A DNA stretch of 5,238 bases from Anaerolineae bacterium (GTDB lineage Bacteria > Chloroflexota > Anaerolineae > Aggregatilineales > Phototrophicaceae): positions 1-5,238 of the forward strand of contig WGEI01000480.1 of the NCBI GenBank assembly GCA_015492875.1. The letters run 5' to 3'. Both the position numbers and the translations under genes were made by a program. This document shows, in pieces, positions 4,941 to 5,238 of the stretch (the first letter of the stretch is position 1; every line of letters begins with the position of its first letter). The notes under the pieces are model-generated. The model was given only the letters and a program-made list of their open reading frames with translations, was not told the DNA's origin and did not search any database.

Positions 4941-5238
4941 ATGGTTGATGTCTTTATTTCCTACTCTCGTAAAGATAAAGAATTTGTCCGAAGGCTGCAT
5001 GAATCTTTAGAATCCGTTGGCAAAGAGACTTGGGTAGATTGGGAGAATATCCCGCTTACTGCTGACTGGTTAGAAGAAATTTATGCAGGTATTGAAGCCG
5101 CTAACGCCTTTGCCTATGTCATAAGTCCTGATTCTGTACGCTCTGAAGTATGCAGTTTAGAATTGATGCATGCCATTGAGCATAATAAACGCCTTGTACC
5201 TATTTTGCGGCGCGAGCTTATCGAAGAGGGTGATAAGG
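4941..5238 (+). CDS. TIR-domain protein, N-terminal 99 residues (3' end outside window)
   Basis: This frame is open from the ATG to the window end. The TIR domain starts at once: strand A DVFISYS (3-9), a helix with KDKEFVRRLHESL (11-23), strand B TWVDW (30-34), BB loop ENIPLT (35-40), strand C AFAYVISPDS (56-65), helix C SEVCSLELMHAIEH (68-81), and strand D RLVPILRR (84-91). In helix C the family pattern SxxCxxxE/SxWCxxE is kept as Ser68, Cys71, Glu74. Glu74 is the candidate catalytic glutamate of NAD-cleaving TIR enzymes, although the usual tryptophan is valine here. In bacteria such TIR domains head proteins with STAND ATPase, WD40, TPR or membrane segments that act in defence or signalling; which applies here lies beyond the edge. 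The ATG at 4941 has a modest GGGG 5 bases upstream. A GTG at 4926 would add five residues and is less likely. The gene has its own promoter region and is divergent from the MFS operon. Confidence 0.9.
   Translation, partial: MVDVFISYSRKDKEFVRRLHESLESVGKETWVDWENIPLTADWLEEIYAGIEAANAFAYVISPDSVRSEVCSLELMHAIEHNKRLVPILRRELIEEGDK

Overview
The window carries six genes and no RNA genes, CRISPR array or insertion sequence. By eye the base composition is moderate. Best guess, from recalled family resemblance only, is a free-living bacterium, possibly Chloroflexota (Anaerolineae-like). The grounds are a K+-dependent-type membrane pyrophosphatase, a TIR domain of the TIR/STAND/WD40 style, and the style of the MFS pump and HDAC-like deacylase. 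The sequence holds no decisive phylogenetic marker.

Layout. (1) 1-1038, plus: the C-terminal half of a membrane ion-pumping pyrophosphatase (hppA), entering from the left edge and closed by an intrinsic terminator at 1061-1091. (2) 1164-1967 and 2039-2497, plus: an alpha/beta hydrolase followed by a MaoC-like hot-dog hydratase. Each is preceded by an extended -10 promoter-like element. (3) 4638-2459, minus: a two-gene operon in which a DHA1-type MFS efflux transporter is joined by an ATGA stop/start overlap to a zinc-dependent HDAC-family deacylase. (4) 4639-4940: a divergent intergenic region with promoter-like and operator-like elements facing both ways. (5) 4941 to the right edge, plus: the first 99 residues of a TIR-domain protein, cut by the window end.

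How the parts relate. The plus-strand hydrolase/hydratase pair and the minus-strand pump/deacylase pair converge, and their last genes overlap tail to tail by 39 bp. There is no intergenic space, so the strong plus-strand terminator (2535-2567) lies inside the deacylase gene. A weaker candidate for the minus strand (2367-2391) lies inside the MaoC gene. The hydrolase and MaoC proteins fit acyl or acyl-CoA metabolism. The pump and deacylase are probably translationally coupled, but their shared substrate is unknown. The TIR gene starts its own transcription unit and is the most likely entry to something novel, such as an NAD-cleaving or STAND-type defence or signalling protein. Everything that would decide this lies beyond the right edge.
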